From the NCBI RefSeq assembly GCF_022811525.1, contig NZ_CP063982.1, positions 2,356,001-2,420,000 on the forward strand: DNA of 64,000 nucleotides, in the 5' to 3' direction. Both the position numbers and the translations under genes were made by a program. This DNA comes from Orrella daihaiensis (GTDB taxonomy: Bacteria; Pseudomonadota; Gammaproteobacteria; Burkholderiales; Burkholderiaceae_B). The notes below the pieces were generated by a model that ran no database searches, was not told where the DNA came from, and saw only the letters and a list, made by a program, of their open reading frames with translations. Shown piece by piece: positions 53,005 to 61,594 of this stretch (positions are counted from its first letter, which is position 1; every line of letters starts with the position of its first letter).

Positions 53005-54324
53005 TTAATCAACTTGGCGTTCATCGCCCCCAAGCGCGGCAAACTTCGCCTGCATCGTCGGATTGCCATGCGTAAGCTTTTTAATGGTGACGTCTTGGGC
53101 TTTGTCATTGGCCAAACGCAAGTTTCGAACTGAGCTCTCAAGCGCCTTCTTGGTCTTTTGCAGGTGGTCGATCGATTTATCGATTTCATCCATGGCAGTC
53201 TGAAACTGCCGAGAGGCCAATTCGTAATTTCGACCAAATGCAGTCTTAAACGTGTCAAGCTGCTCTTCAAAACGGGTGATATCGATGTTCTGGGCTTTAA
53301 CGTGGGCAAGCTCAGTCTTGTACTTCAAAGAATTCATCGCCGCGTTGCGCAGCAAAGTGATGATCGGGATAAAAAACTGCGGGCGCACCACATACATCTT
53401 GGGGTAGCGATACGAGACATCGACAATGCCAGCGTTGTAGAGCTCACTGTCGGACTCAAGCAAAGACACCAATACCGCATATTCACAACCCTTTTCAGTG
53501 CGATCGCGGTCGAGTTCTTTGAAGAAATCCTCATTGCGCTTTTTAGTGGCAGTGGTGTCTGATTCATTTTTCATTTCGAACATGATCGACACAATTTCCG
53601 TGCCAGCATCGTCCTGATCCCGAAATATGTAGTCACCTTTGCTGCCGGTTCTCGCATCATTGTCTTTCTCGAAGTAAGCCCTTGGGAACGCGGTGGCGCG
53701 AATACGATTGAACTCGGTTTCGCAGTGTTGCTCCAGCGTCTCGCCCACCATTTTGGTTGACAACTGGGCTTTTAAGTTCTGCAACCGATCGATCATGCTG
53801 TCGCGATCTTTGATCTGGGTTTCGAAGTTCTGTGTGAGAGACTGCACTTCAAGCTTGGCACTCAACTGAGCTTGCTCCAGCCCATTTCTTAAGTTGAGTA
53901 TTTCAGCTTGCTGGCTTGCAAGCGCCTGCTGCAGCTGGTTTTCGAATTGGACTTTGGCAAGTTGCTCAGCCGCTTTTTTGTCGGCCTCAAGCCGAATCAA
54001 CTGGTTAGCTAGCTGGTCACGCTCTCTTTCGACAGTACTCAATGCTTCAGCTACAGCAAGTTGCCTTGCCACCTCGCTGGCTTGCAGCTTGGCCTGCAAG
54101 TCCTGTATCTCGGATTGTTTCTGGGCGGCAGATTTTTCCAATTCACGTTCGACCTCGGCGCGCACCAGCGCAACCGCATTTTGTTTTTCTCGTTCCGCAA
54201 AATCAAGCCGCTCCTGCAATTGACGCTCAAACTCATGATCATGAACTTGCTTCAGGATGTCGGCATAGCCAGCTTCGTCAACTTTGAACGCTTTGCGGCA
54301 ATGGGGGCATATGATGTCGTGCAT
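53005..54324 (-). CDS. DUF2130-family coiled-coil protein
   Basis: 439 residues from ATG 54324 (AAGGA 7-8 bases before; typical start MHDIICPHCRKAFKVDEAGY). Zinc-binding CPHC at 6-9, a long coiled coil (about 25-190) and the DUF2130 domain (about 195-400). That domain carries GDYIF (230-234) and an ExK triplet EMK (250-252), a spacing compatible with a PD-(D/E)xK nuclease fold. No function is established. Confidence 0.85.
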   Translation of the reverse strand: MHDIICPHCRKAFKVDEAGYADILKQVHDHEFERQLQERLDFAEREKQNAVALVRAEVERELEKSAAQKQSEIQDLQAKLQASEVARQLAVAEALSTVERERDQLANQLIRLEADKKAAEQLAKVQFENQLQQALASQQAEILNLRNGLEQAQLSAKLEVQSLTQNFETQIKDRDSMIDRLQNLKAQLSTKMVGETLEQHCETEFNRIRATAFPRAYFEKDNDARTGSKGDYIFRDQDDAGTEIVSIMFEMKNESDTTATKKRNEDFFKELDRDRTEKGCEYAVLVSLLESDSELYNAGIVDVSYRYPKMYVVRPQFFIPIITLLRNAAMNSLKYKTELAHVKAQNIDITRFEEQLDTFKTAFGRNYELASRQFQTAMDEIDKSIDHLQKTKKALESSVRNLRLANDKAQDVTIKKLTHGNPTMQAKFAALGGDERQVD

Positions 54325-54905
54325 GAAAAGTTCCTTGGGGCAGCTTGGGCACCACTGGCAGTGGTGAGATTTAATTAGCTCTTCGGACGGTGGCTGAATC
54401 TTAGCCGTGTTGGTGTCTCGTTGCATGAGCCACCAATACGGCTCATCTAGGTCACGACCGAAAACAGCAGTAACCAAAAAGCTCAGGGCTAGACGCCCTC
54501 GTCAAACAAGTCCTGTCCCAGAATAACCGCATCTCCTGTGCGGCCCCTGTGGTGGCACACGCGCAGGCCGAGCTGAACAACGGCAAGCTTGGATGGCCAT
54601 CTTCACTTAATGTACCAGGCGCATCACTGTCAACCCCATGCTGTTTTTCAGGGGTTGCCAGTTCCTGTGCAAAACGCCAGCAATTTCGTAGGTGTCCTAC
54701 CGAAATACTTCATCAGCATGTTGCGGCTACCCTATGAGCCACCTAGGTAATGGAGCTAGTCGGCCTAGCGATTACAGAACAACTAGCCCTGGGTCTGGCT
54801 TATCTTCTTGCCGAGGTGCGCCATTAGAGCCCCAGCTAGGCTGTAATTACATTTTGCTCAATGTGTCGTGTGAAATTACTCAATAAAACAAGCAAAATGT
54901 AAACT
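54325..54905. other. Gene-poor gap before the AAA_14 fragment
   Basis: About 580 bases without a recognisable gene. The reading frames here are short and unlike known families. A 12-bp perfect inverted repeat (54847-54858 and 54891-54902) touches the start of the next gene. It may contain decayed sequence. Confidence 0.5.
54847..54902. promoter_or_regulatory. 12-bp inverted repeat upstream of the AAA_14 fragment
   Basis: TTACATTTTGCT and AGCAAAATGTAA are perfect complements, 32 bases apart; the second arm ends 3 bases before the ATG at 54906. This arrangement suggests a regulator or self-regulatory site over the promoter/ribosome site. Confidence 0.5.
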
Positions 54906-55784
54906 ATGTTCGATCGATCACAGTTAAATGTTTTAAATCAACGCCTTAAAGAGAAACGGCGTTTCATGCAAGTCTTGTCTGAACCAAGACAAGTCGGCAA
55001 AACAACGCTCGCAAAACGCGCCATCGAGAGTTTTTCGGGGCGCAGCCACTACGCCACAGCCGACCAGACCAGTGCACCTGATGCCAACTGGATCGTTCAG
55101 CAGTGGGAGATCGGGCGACGCCTGCGGCAAACTGGACCAGCACTGTTGGTACTTGATGAAGTCCATAAGATCACGAGATGGTCTGAGGCCGTAAAGATGC
55201 TGTGGGATGAGGACTCATTTCATAACGAAACGGCTCATGACCTTCACGTCGTGCTGTTAGGCTCATCGCAGTTCCTGATGCACACTAGCACCACCTCGAG
55301 TTTGACTGGACGATTTGAGTTGATCAAAGTACCACACTGGTCACACACCGAAATGCATACCGCCTTCGGGTGGACAGTCGAGCAATACGTCCTGTTCGGT
55401 GGCTACCCGGGCGCTGCGACCATCATCGGTGAAGAAGAACGCTGGCGGACCTACATGCTAGACACTGTCATGGAGCCCGCGTTGTCGAAGGATGTCTTGC
55501 AAATCACTCGGATCGACAAGCCCGCTTTGCCTAGGCGCCTCTTTACACTCGGATCTCGGTATTCAGGTCAGATTCTTTCGTATCAAAAAATGGTGGGACA
55601 ACTACAAGATGCCGGCAACACCAATACTGTCTCCCATTACACCGACAAGTTTGCGACGAGCCTAATCCGCTTCGAACTTCGATGCCAAGCAACATTACAA
55701 CCTCATCAAGTGGTCGTCGCTTCGGTTTCATTACGGTTTCGACTGTTGCTTTCCCATCACAACAAAATCGACTTAGTTACCTAG
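54906..55784 (+). pseudogene. Truncated AAA_14/DUF4143-type ATPase
   Basis: 292 codons. The front 240 residues follow the AAA_14 family: LSEPRQVGKTTLAKRA (Walker A, with Glu where Gly is normal), LLVLDEVHKITRW (Walker B) and FGGYPGAA. After about residue 245 (LQDAGNTNTVSHY) the usual DUF4143 C-terminus is missing and the tail, rich in Leu/Arg, resembles nothing I recognise. Family members are usually about 380-450 residues, so this looks broken by deletion or frameshift. Confidence 0.72.
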
Positions 55785-55838
55785 GCCAGTTGCCAGTTCT
55801 AAAATCGTCTACACATTGAGACCTAAATTGAGACAATC

Positions 55839-56465
55839 ATGAAATCAACCAGTCTGACGTTGTCGCTGTCGCTTTCACTCTTGCTGCCTTTCGGTGCAAT
55901 GACCGCCAATGCGCAATCACTCGACAAGCAAGTTGCTGCATGCGCCGCCATTCAGGGCAATTTGGAACGTCTAGACTGTTTTGATCAACTGGCCAGACAA
56001 CAAGGACTCAACCAGCCACAGGCCAACCCTGTTCCAACCCAAGGTGTTGGCAGATGGGAAATCGCTGACCAAACCAATCCAATTGATGACACCAGAACGG
56101 TAGTACTTGCCCTAGTGGCGACGCAAGGCAAACCGCACCTTGGGGACGAAATCACGTTGATTGTTCGCTGCAAAAGCAACAACACAGATGTTTACATTGA
56201 TTGGGAAGACTTTTTGGGGAGCGAAGCTGAGGTGATCACCCGTATCGGGAACCTCAAGGCGCAGGTTCAACCTTGGAGCCTGTCAACAGACGCCAAAGCA
56301 ACCTTCTACCCCGGTAACCCCGTCGAACTCATTCAAGCCATGATGCAACACAACAGTTTCGTGGCCCAGGTAACACCTTATAGCGAATCACCGGTAACAG
56401 CAGTGTTTGACACCACGGGACTCCAGAACGCCATTGGGCCGCTTCGCCAGACCTGCGGCTGGTGA
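55839..56465 (+). CDS. VasI/TagO-like secreted protein (orphan)
   Basis: 208 residues with a clear signal peptide (core SLSLSLLLPFGAM, cleavage after ANAQS). Body motifs CAAIQGNLERLDCFDQLA, then RTVVLALVATQG, IVRCKSNNTDVYIDW and GNPVELIQAMMQHNSF match the VasI/TagO family of type VI secretion accessory proteins; cysteines at the CAAI, LDCFD, VRCK and QTCGW positions would form disulfides. No other T6SS gene is seen in the window. It stands before the envelope lipoprotein cluster. Confidence 0.8.
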   Translation: MKSTSLTLSLSLSLLLPFGAMTANAQSLDKQVAACAAIQGNLERLDCFDQLARQQGLNQPQANPVPTQGVGRWEIADQTNPIDDTRTVVLALVATQGKPHLGDEITLIVRCKSNNTDVYIDWEDFLGSEAEVITRIGNLKAQVQPWSLSTDAKATFYPGNPVELIQAMMQHNSFVAQVTPYSESPVTAVFDTTGLQNAIGPLRQTCGW

Positions 56466-56677
56466 ATCCAGCCCAACAAGCGCTCCAAGACTACAAAAGA
56501 CCCGGTTGTCGCATGCGCCACCAGTGACTCGCTTTTACTTTTGCCCGTAGCGACCACAACTTGGAATTGACACAAGTCAAATGAGCCTAGCGATACCGCT
56601 ATGAGCCCGCGAGTCTTGGCGCTAGATCATTAGCGAACACATCTTCCTAATATGTATCTGCAACGACTGATTGGTGA

Positions 56678-56713
56678 TATAACGTTATAGGTCTGGCGAT
56701 AAATATCGATATT
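56678..56713. promoter_or_regulatory. Two 12-bp perfect palindromes before the lipoprotein cluster
   Basis: TATAACGTTATA (56678-56689) and AATATCGATATT (56702-56713), centres 24 bases apart. They lie 37-72 bases before the ATG at 56750, where a promoter is expected. Confidence 0.5.
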
Positions 56714-56749
56714 CAAAGTTAATTTGTATGGCTTTTGGCTGAGGCTGAC

Positions 56750-58252
56750 ATGAAAAAAATAACAACAAACATCGCAACGACCGATTGCCTAATCGAAGTT
56801 CTCCCCCGAAGTAGCCGGTTGATCCTATTGCTTGGAATGGCTCTAATGCTTGCCGGTTGCGCTGGCACCAGAACCAACGACCCCGAGGCGATGAACAATC
56901 ACCTCAACCAGTCCAACTATCAGGCGATCGCTGCAGCTTACTTAAAGGATGGCAAACCAAATTACGATGAGGATAATCTGCTCGATGCACTCGAAGCTGG
57001 TAAAGCATTCAACGACGCTGGCATGTGGGCACACAGCAAGCGCGCATTTGAAATCGCCAGCAGTCAACTGGCCTGGAAAGAAGACTCGGTTGACACCCCA
57101 TCTGAAGTGATGAATTTGCTTGGAACCACTTTGACATCTAGCGCATTCGGCGCGTATCAAGGCAAGATTTTTGAAGGTGGGATGATCGATTATTACCAAG
57201 CCATCAATGAAATCATGATGGGCAATGAACAAAATGCTCGTGTTGATTTCAACCGCTTTGATGTGCGTATGAGTAATGCCGTTGCACAGTACGCAAGCTT
57301 CCGCGAGGAAGTCCGAGAAGAAAATCGGGCCGAAATGTCTCAAGAAAACGCCGGCTTGGCTAACAACACCTTCGACGCGGCTAGGGGGCAATTTATCGAA
57401 GGTGTCGCTAACGTAACTGGCAAACAACCTGACGCAAAAATTCGCATTGCCGCTGGTGAGTTTATGTCAGGGGTTTTTAGAGCCACTTCTTCCGCAAGCG
57501 CCGACAAAAACGCCAACAAAGTGACCTACCCCTTGAAGGCAGCTGCAAAAGCATCATCCACCAACGCTGGCGCTCAATTGGCCACACGAACCGCTAACCA
57601 GTTGCAAGCAACTGGATTCAAATCGAAGGGCAAAGTCTATGTGCTGTACGAGGACGGCAAAGGGCCCTCGTTTACAGAGTTTCGTATCGACCTACCTTTA
57701 TTTCTTGTAAGCAACAAGGTCACCTATTCAGGCATCGCCTTACCCAAATTTCAGCCTGGTCAACCGGCGTTTGGGCGTCTGCAATTTGGCGGGACGCCAT
57801 CAGTTGAAATGACAAATATCACCAACATATCTGGTATGGAGTTTGACGTTGCTTATCCGGGCATCGTGACCAAGGCCGTAGTCTCGACCGTTATCAAGAC
57901 CGCAGCACAAGTAGCTGCCAATGCTGTGATCGACGAACAGACCAAAGATGCTCCGCTGCTAGGTGTACTCATGAAGCTAGGCATTGGAGCCGCACAGGCT
58001 GCCAGTACGCAAGCGGACGTTCGTGCATGGGCCAACCTACCCAACACGATACAGATTGCCGTAGTGAACAGGCCATCATCAGGTCAGTTAAGCGTTCAGT
58101 CACCTAATGGCACCAAAATTGCTGACATTGCGTTACCCAATGCAGACAATACACTCGTGTTGGTTAAAGCCTCGGGTGTAGGCGGCCTGCCTGCGATCTA
58201 CATAAAAGCATTGCCCACTCAGCCGGAGCCGACACTGCGCGCCAGCCGCTGA
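56750..58252 (+). CDS. COG3014-like outer-membrane lipoprotein
   Basis: 500 residues from ATG 56750 (MKKITTN; GAGG 6-7 bases before). Lipoprotein signal with LAGC lipobox, Cys at 37. The first half looks helical and repeat-like (AAAYLKDGKPNYDEDNLLDALEAGKAF), consistent with TPR-type scaffolds; the second half is beta/Ala-rich. It begins the cluster COG3014-LpoB-like-DUF6844-like-CsgG-like-LytM. I recall similar gene groups with COG3014 and LpoB but no known function. Confidence 0.75.
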   Translation: MKKITTNIATTDCLIEVLPRSSRLILLLGMALMLAGCAGTRTNDPEAMNNHLNQSNYQAIAAAYLKDGKPNYDEDNLLDALEAGKAFNDAGMWAHSKRAFEIASSQLAWKEDSVDTPSEVMNLLGTTLTSSAFGAYQGKIFEGGMIDYYQAINEIMMGNEQNARVDFNRFDVRMSNAVAQYASFREEVREENRAEMSQENAGLANNTFDAARGQFIEGVANVTGKQPDAKIRIAAGEFMSGVFRATSSASADKNANKVTYPLKAAAKASSTNAGAQLATRTANQLQATGFKSKGKVYVLYEDGKGPSFTEFRIDLPLFLVSNKVTYSGIALPKFQPGQPAFGRLQFGGTPSVEMTNITNISGMEFDVAYPGIVTKAVVSTVIKTAAQVAANAVIDEQTKDAPLLGVLMKLGIGAAQAASTQADVRAWANLPNTIQIAVVNRPSSGQLSVQSPNGTKIADIALPNADNTLVLVKASGVGGLPAIYIKALPTQPEPTLRASR

Positions 58253-58334
58253 TCCCAGTCCAACCCACCAGACTCAACACTCAGGCTCGAATACACTCGA
58301 ATAAACAATTGACCATTCAAGCAAAAGGATTCCG

Positions 58335-58961
58335 ATGAAAGCCTCCCAATTAAAAAACATTCTCGCGATCTCAGTGATTGGATTGGGCGTATCAGCCTGC
58401 GGCAGTATGGATGTCGTTTCCAGTATTGGGGGTAACTCCAGCGATTCGACAGCGATGGATACATTTGGCTTGACGACCGAAGATTTCAACTACGCTGCGA
58501 ATCAGGCGGTTGAAGAGTTTTTGGCTTCACCGGCATCCAATCGGGCAGATGGCCGTCGCTGGCGCGCCACCCTAGGCGAAGTGGTTAATGACACTACGTT
58601 TAAGATTGATACTCGAAGCATGACATCACGTATGCGTAATAAGCTCATTAATTCAGGCAAGTTCTCATTTTCGGGGTTCACCGGTCAAGACCGCACCTCA
58701 TTCGTGGCTGATTCACGCCAACTGTCCAAGTCCTCCATGGTCGATCAGCGTACGGTGGCCAAGGCTGGTACTGTTCAAGCACCCGATCTTGAAATAGCCG
58801 GCGAAATTCGCCAGCGCACAAACGTCAGTGGCGATGGGAGCAGGCAACGCCTAGAGTACGAATTTGATTTCCGCGCAGTCGATGCCAATACGGGACAAAT
58901 TGCTTTCTCTACGCTGATTGACATCAAAAAGCTAGGTTCGAACAAGAAATTTGCGTGGTAA
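58335..58961 (+). CDS. LpoB-like outer-membrane lipoprotein
   Basis: 208 residues. Lipobox with Cys22 (GVSACG). The mature domain has WRATLGEVVNDTTFKIDTRSMTSRMRNKL and LINSGKFSF, the LpoB fold pattern (V.N.T.. DT..... R..L..SGKF). In E. coli LpoB activates PBP1b from the outer membrane. The same fold is used in other envelope systems, so PBP activation is not certain. Confidence 0.75.
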   Translation: MKASQLKNILAISVIGLGVSACGSMDVVSSIGGNSSDSTAMDTFGLTTEDFNYAANQAVEEFLASPASNRADGRRWRATLGEVVNDTTFKIDTRSMTSRMRNKLINSGKFSFSGFTGQDRTSFVADSRQLSKSSMVDQRTVAKAGTVQAPDLEIAGEIRQRTNVSGDGSRQRLEYEFDFRAVDANTGQIAFSTLIDIKKLGSNKKFAW

Positions 58962-58993
58962 CTCATCGATCGGTTGACCAAAAGGACTTGATC

Positions 58994-60394
58994 ATGCAAC
59001 GGCGAATAAAACAACCAACGAAGCACTTGATGCCCTTCATGCAAACTGGGCTCGCGTTGGCTATCTTGTTGACTGCTCAATCGGCTGTGTGGGCACAAAC
59101 CACCCCAGCTGCGCCTGCGCAGTGCACAGACACGAGGACCGCAACAGACATCGTTCGTGCTGAACTAGATACCTGGCGCGATTCAGCCCTTGGTCAAGCA
59201 CTCGAAGCTCGATCCGAGCGCGGTGAAATCGTGCTTGCGGTTAGTGATCCCATCATGGTGATGTCACAAGCCACCAGCTCTGATTTCGGGAAATCGAGGG
59301 TGTTTGCTTACGACAAAGCGCTGTTAAACGCTCAGGCGAAGTTTATCAAGGAGCGTCAGACCCGGACCGAAACAGAACTGGCCACCAGCCGCTTTGACTC
59401 AGCGCCAGCGATGGACCAAATGCAGCTTCAGGAGCAAGAGCGCGAAGGCAGGCTGATGCGAATCGGTGATAAGTTGTTCGCACTAACGGAAGCGAAGCTT
59501 GATAATGCCTTGCGTGAGGAAGGTGTCGATGTCAACACCATAGAGAATACCGAGCCGAGCAAAAAGCTAGACATCTATCGAGAACGGGTTGGCCGCAAAA
59601 GCGTCACTACAGCGATGGGCCAAATTGCTGGCATGATGCCGATCGAGAACATTGAGGCACTCGACTGCAACGGTACCGCGGCGGTTGCTACGATCGCTGT
59701 CTATTCCGACAAAATGCGTCAGTTTGCTCAGGATGTGGCAGCGGGCAAACCTATTGTGGCTGATCCCGCAAAAGCCTCTGGCAAGACTCTAAACGCGACT
59801 ATTCGAGAGGAAATCCGGGTCGGCGATATTCCGTTTATCGCTGGTTTACGAGTAGTCAACGACCAAGATGGCTTTCCATCGCTAGTCAGCTACGGGCAAT
59901 GGGCATTTGTGCCGGCTGGCACCACCCCACAAGCGCGTGAACGAGCGAAACAGACAGCTTTGAATTTCGCTGAGGATGCAGCACGTTCGCAAATCGCTCT
60001 GTATTTGAAAGGTAGCATGTCGTTAATGGATAGCTCTAGCATAGATGAGCAGTCTAGCGAAGTGGCTACGATCACTCGTAGCGACGTCACAACCGAACAG
60101 GTAAGTGAAATTATTGAGCAACAACTGAGAACTGCGTCGGCCAAGGCAACCATCACGATCACTGGCGTGCGTGAGATTGGACAATGGGTTTTAGACCACC
60201 CAGATCTGCCTGGCGTACAAATGGTTGGCAAAGTACTGGCTTGGTCGCCGCAATATGCTGACGCGATTCGCTCTGCCACGGGAGACAGTAAGCGCCAGGC
60301 CATCAACCCGGTTGCCCAACCCCAACCGCCCCAAAACCCGAGCGACACTACAGTGCGCAAGAGCAAGAGTAAAAACAATGCAGCTGATTTCTAA
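58994..60394 (+). CDS. Large secreted protein, DUF6844-like
   Basis: 466 residues from ATG 58994 (AAAGGA 7-8 bases before). Signal peptide with cleavage after VWAQT. The mature protein is mostly helical, with a repeat of charged segments (AKFIKERQTRTETELATSR) and a C-terminal basic tail of low complexity (KSKSKNN). It likely belongs to the family I know as DUF6844 but this naming is uncertain. It starts 33 bases after the LpoB-like gene and overlaps the next gene by 17 bases. Confidence 0.68.
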   Translation: MQRRIKQPTKHLMPFMQTGLALAILLTAQSAVWAQTTPAAPAQCTDTRTATDIVRAELDTWRDSALGQALEARSERGEIVLAVSDPIMVMSQATSSDFGKSRVFAYDKALLNAQAKFIKERQTRTETELATSRFDSAPAMDQMQLQEQEREGRLMRIGDKLFALTEAKLDNALREEGVDVNTIENTEPSKKLDIYRERVGRKSVTTAMGQIAGMMPIENIEALDCNGTAAVATIAVYSDKMRQFAQDVAAGKPIVADPAKASGKTLNATIREEIRVGDIPFIAGLRVVNDQDGFPSLVSYGQWAFVPAGTTPQARERAKQTALNFAEDAARSQIALYLKGSMSLMDSSSIDEQSSEVATITRSDVTTEQVSEIIEQQLRTASAKATITITGVREIGQWVLDHPDLPGVQMVGKVLAWSPQYADAIRSATGDSKRQAINPVAQPQPPQNPSDTTVRKSKSKNNAADF

Positions 60395-61547
60395 GCACAC
60401 AAAAAACTTCGGCGCCAAGTGGCTGGTTGCGCTCTGTGTTTTGTTGTCTGGGCCAGTTCAGGCACAAGTCACTGAAGCCACGATGACTGCAACTGGCAAT
60501 GGTTTGTCGCGCACTGAGGCTGTTCAAGCCGCACTAGTGAGTGCCGCGGGACAAGCCTTTGGCATCAAACTGGATGCCCAAACTTCAACATCAAGCCTCG
60601 CGCTTGAAGCCAATGGCACTCAAGGCAATGAAAATGTCTATTTGTCTGCTCTAAACAAGGTAATCACGCAACGGGTCAATGCACCAAATAACAGTCCAAT
60701 TCTGGGCTACTCGATTGACAACGTGTCACAAAACGGACCTTCGTGGGAAGCCACCGTCACTCTGCGTTATGCCAAGTTTGAACAGATTGGCCCTCCATCA
60801 GATCGTCGCAGCATGATTGTGGTCACACAAGAAAAAAAATTTCGTGACCTGTTAATCAACAATATCGAGCAAGCTTTGGTAGCTAGCCGGCGGTTTGACG
60901 TGCTCAATCGAGACAATCAGGCATTATTTGAACAAGAGAAAGCATTTGTGACCGGCTCTGATGCAGCAGCCGCAGAAGTTGCACGTCTGGGGCAAGCCAG
61001 CGGTGCAGACTATCTGGTGGTCGCAAGTTTTCCCAGTATGGGCATCAGCAACAATCAGCGCGAAACCATTCGATTAACGGGCGAAGTGCTGGTGCAAAGC
61101 TCAGTGAGCGGATCAGTTTCGATTGAGGTCATCGAGTTCTCTTCACGCAAGCTGAAGTGGTCTGGCACGGAAAAATTCTCAGCCACCTACAAAGACGCTA
61201 CGGCGGTAGGTAACCAGGCGCTTGGCAAACTGGTATCAAACGCATCAGCCAAGCTCGTTGATCAGCTCGTTGATGCGATCTATCCGATTCGAGTAGCCAA
61301 AGTCATGGGTAAAAACATGGCCGTGATCAACCGTGGCTCCGCCTCTGTGAAGAAGGGCCAATCGTTTGTGGTGTTTCTCATGGGCGAAGAGATCAAGGAT
61401 CCGCAGAGTGGCGAGTCACTGGGAGCCCTTGAAATTGAAATTGGCACCGCCAAAGTGATCAACACCAATCCGAAGTATTCTGTTGTGAAACTTGACGACG
61501 GCGAATTCGATGCCGAGTCAGATTATCTAGTCAGGCCTGTGCAATAG
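60378..61547 (+). CDS. CsgG/HfaB-like secreted protein
   Basis: 389 residues from ATG 60378; a longer frame from 60225 overlaps the previous gene. Signal peptide cleaved after VQAQV. The C-terminal two-thirds show the CsgG/curli-secretion-type domain: SDRRSMIVVTQEKKFRDLL, then LINNIEQALVASRRFDVLNR (catalogue of the family N..(x)..L...fkVLdR pattern) and LGQASGADYLVVASF. CsgG forms a nonameric outer-membrane channel, but this one lacks a lipobox and curli genes are absent, so it may be a periplasmic partner instead. Confidence 0.76.
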   Translation: MQLISKHTKNFGAKWLVALCVLLSGPVQAQVTEATMTATGNGLSRTEAVQAALVSAAGQAFGIKLDAQTSTSSLALEANGTQGNENVYLSALNKVITQRVNAPNNSPILGYSIDNVSQNGPSWEATVTLRYAKFEQIGPPSDRRSMIVVTQEKKFRDLLINNIEQALVASRRFDVLNRDNQALFEQEKAFVTGSDAAAAEVARLGQASGADYLVVASFPSMGISNNQRETIRLTGEVLVQSSVSGSVSIEVIEFSSRKLKWSGTEKFSATYKDATAVGNQALGKLVSNASAKLVDQLVDAIYPIRVAKVMGKNMAVINRGSASVKKGQSFVVFLMGEEIKDPQSGESLGALEIEIGTAKVINTNPKYSVVKLDDGEFDAESDYLVRPVQ

Positions 61548-61594
61548 TCATTCGGATTGGCACATCAGTCTGACCGAGCATCAAGGAACTGTTC

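Noticed and set aside
54325..54477. Longer DUF2130 start with an extra CxxCPSC-type segment
   Set aside because: It looks like a zinc ribbon, but the standard family start MHDIICPHC has a good ribosome site at 54324 and the upstream part has none.
60225..60377. Extended N-terminus of the CsgG-like protein
   Set aside because: Lies wholly inside the previous coding region in another frame and would hide the signal peptide that starts at 60378.
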